Shown: piece by piece, positions 6,195 through 6,916 of the stretch | How positions within the stretch are numbered: the first letter of the stretch is position 1 | How the letters are laid out: the number at the start of each line of letters is the position of its first letter | From: an uncultured Oscillospiraceae bacterium | GTDB lineage: Bacteria > Bacillota > Clostridia > Oscillospirales > Oscillospiraceae | NCBI GenBank assembly: GCA_934572355.1 | Contig: CAKTKV010000084.1 | Location: forward strand, 1-6,916 | Length of the DNA stretch: 6,916 bases | Direction: 5' to 3' | Position numbers and translations under genes: made by a program | The notes under the pieces: model-generated | Told to the model about the DNA's origin: nothing | The model's database searches: none | The model's input: only the letters and a program-made list of their open reading frames with translations

Positions 6195-6683
6195 TTATTG
6201 ATCCATATCGTCGCCCATGATGAACTTTTCGCGGGCTCTCATCTGCTTTTTCATTTCTCCCTCATCCACATGGTCGTAGCCCAGCAGGTGGAGGATCGAG
6301 TGCACCGTGAGGTACATGAGCTCTCTTTTATAGCCGTGGCCGAACTCCTCTCCCTGAGCCTCGCAGCGGGGCACAGAGATCATCATATCGCCAAGGAGAA
6401 CATGTCCCGTCTCCGGGTCACGCTCGCACATTTCGGCGTCAAAATGCCCCGGTTCAAGCTCATTCTGCGGGAAGCTGAGAACATCCGTAGCGCGGTCAAC
6501 ATCGCGGAACTCCTTGTTCACGGCGTGTATCCCGTCGTCATCGGTTAACATAACGCTGACAATGCAGGGCACGTCCACTCCCTCTGCGTCAAGCGCCATA
6601 TTCACCGCTTTTTTGATGTAGCCGGCTGACTCATTATGGCCAAGCTTTGCCGCCTCGCGGCTCACATAAATTTCATGCTGCAT
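6195..6683 (-). CDS. ybeY: Endoribonuclease YbeY, 16S rRNA 3' end maturation
   Basis: YbeY is a single-domain zinc-dependent endoribonuclease needed for 16S rRNA 3' end processing and 70S quality control. The metal-binding signature HSILHLLGYDH (128-138) supplies His128, His132 and His138. Upstream, Asn56, Arg60 and TDVLSFP (66-72) form the conserved substrate-groove segment, and LLGDMMIS (96-103) is also typical. At 162 residues it is full length. The start at 6683 lies 8 bp after the phoH stop; its best ribosome binding site, GAGGAG, sits inside the last phoH codons with long (12-nt) spacing, which suggests coupling to phoH. There is no other in-frame start nearby that fits better. Era follows 25 bp downstream. 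Confidence 0.97.
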   Translation of the reverse strand: MQHEIYVSREAAKLGHNESAGYIKKAVNMALDAEGVDVPCIVSVMLTDDDGIHAVNKEFRDVDRATDVLSFPQNELEPGHFDAEMCERDPETGHVLLGDMMISVPRCEAQGEEFGHGYKRELMYLTVHSILHLLGYDHVDEGEMKKQMRAREKFIMGDDMDQ

Positions 6684-6691
6684 GTTCCGGC

Positions 6692-6916
6692 TCAGCTCCT
6701 CTTGAATTTTTTCGGCGGCAGCTTTTTGACAGGCGGCTCCGCCGGGTTTTTCTTATCGTACACCTCATAGGCTTCGATGATCTTCTGAACAAGGCGGTGA
6801 CGGACAACGTCCGACCCGGTGAGCTGGCAGATGGCGATATCCTCAATACCGTCGAGCACCTTCATGGCGACCTTGAGGCCGCTGGTCTTATCCTCCGGCA
6901 GGTCTATCTGCGTAAT
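6692..6916 (-). CDS. PhoH-family ATPase, C-terminal fragment (5' end outside window)
   Basis: The frame entering at the right edge gives the last 74 residues of a PhoH-like protein: TQIDLP near the edge, SGLKVAMKVLDGIEDIAIC, then SDVVRHRLVQKIIEAYE, a recognisable end of the PhoH P-loop domain. A basic, proline-rich tail (KNPAEPPVKKLPPKKFKRS) follows and ends in TGA at 6692. The Walker A and B motifs would lie outside the window. PhoH (PhoL in some species) is a cytoplasmic ATPase often encoded directly before ybeY, and it is thought to take part in RNA or ribosome metabolism. The position 8 bp before ybeY supports the call. I give no symbol because both phoH and phoL are used. Confidence 0.93.
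   Translation of the reverse strand: MTQIDLPEDKTSGLKVAMKVLDGIEDIAICQLTGSDVVRHRLVQKIIEAYEVYDKKNPAEPPVKKLPPKKFKRS
6696..6701 (-). promoter_or_regulatory. Probable ribosome binding site of ybeY, inside the end of phoH
   Basis: GAGGAG covers the Lys-Arg-Ser codons just before the phoH stop and lies 12 nt from the ybeY ATG, longer than the usual 5 to 9. The alternative, GGA directly before the ATG, is too close. Ribosomes ending phoH would pass over this site, which fits translational coupling. Confidence 0.55.

Overview
The window looks like ordinary chromosomal DNA from a fairly GC-rich Gram-positive member of the Clostridia (Oscillospiraceae-like would fit). The basis is the Firmicutes-style order phoH-ybeY-era-yqzL-recO, a MutS2 with a C-terminal Smr domain, an HPr carrying both His15 and the regulatory Ser46, and strong GGAGG-type ribosome binding sites. 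The taxon is inferred from gene content; there is no rRNA gene here to settle it. Every gene I can support lies on the minus strand, so transcription runs from high to low coordinates. The many long open frames on the plus strand are antisense shadows produced by GC-rich codon use.

In order of transcription: the 3' end of a phoH-family gene enters at the right edge (6916-6692). It is followed at short spacing by ybeY (6683-6195), era (6169-5279), a 53-residue YqzL-family gene (5221-5060), recO (5046-4303) and mutS2 (4278-1903). Gaps are 8 to 57 bp and no terminator is visible between these genes, so they probably form one operon. Its theme is 16S rRNA maturation and small-subunit assembly (YbeY, Era, probably PhoH) followed by recombination repair and ribosome or DNA surveillance (RecO, MutS2).

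ptsH (HPr; 1779-1516) comes next as its own unit. It has a good sigma-A promoter (-35 TTGACG, 17-bp spacer, extended -10 TAAACT) and a strong intrinsic terminator at 1498-1465. Beyond the terminator a second small stem-loop precedes an EamA/DMT-type ten-helix transporter (1428-571), and 19 bp after that begins uvrC (551 to the left edge, N-terminal 183 codons only). The transporter and uvrC are probably cotranscribed, but no convincing promoter for them is visible.

I see no mobile element, CRISPR array, tRNA, rRNA, toxin-antitoxin pair or defence cassette, and no stretch over 300 bases without a gene. I found no evidence of a new biological system. The points worth a second look are small: the easily missed yqzL gene, a 10-bp perfect inverted repeat enclosing the yqzL ribosome binding site, a terminator followed by a second hairpin in front of the transporter-uvrC pair, an exact 15-bp in-frame duplication in the transporter, and a shortened version of the Firmicutes era locus.
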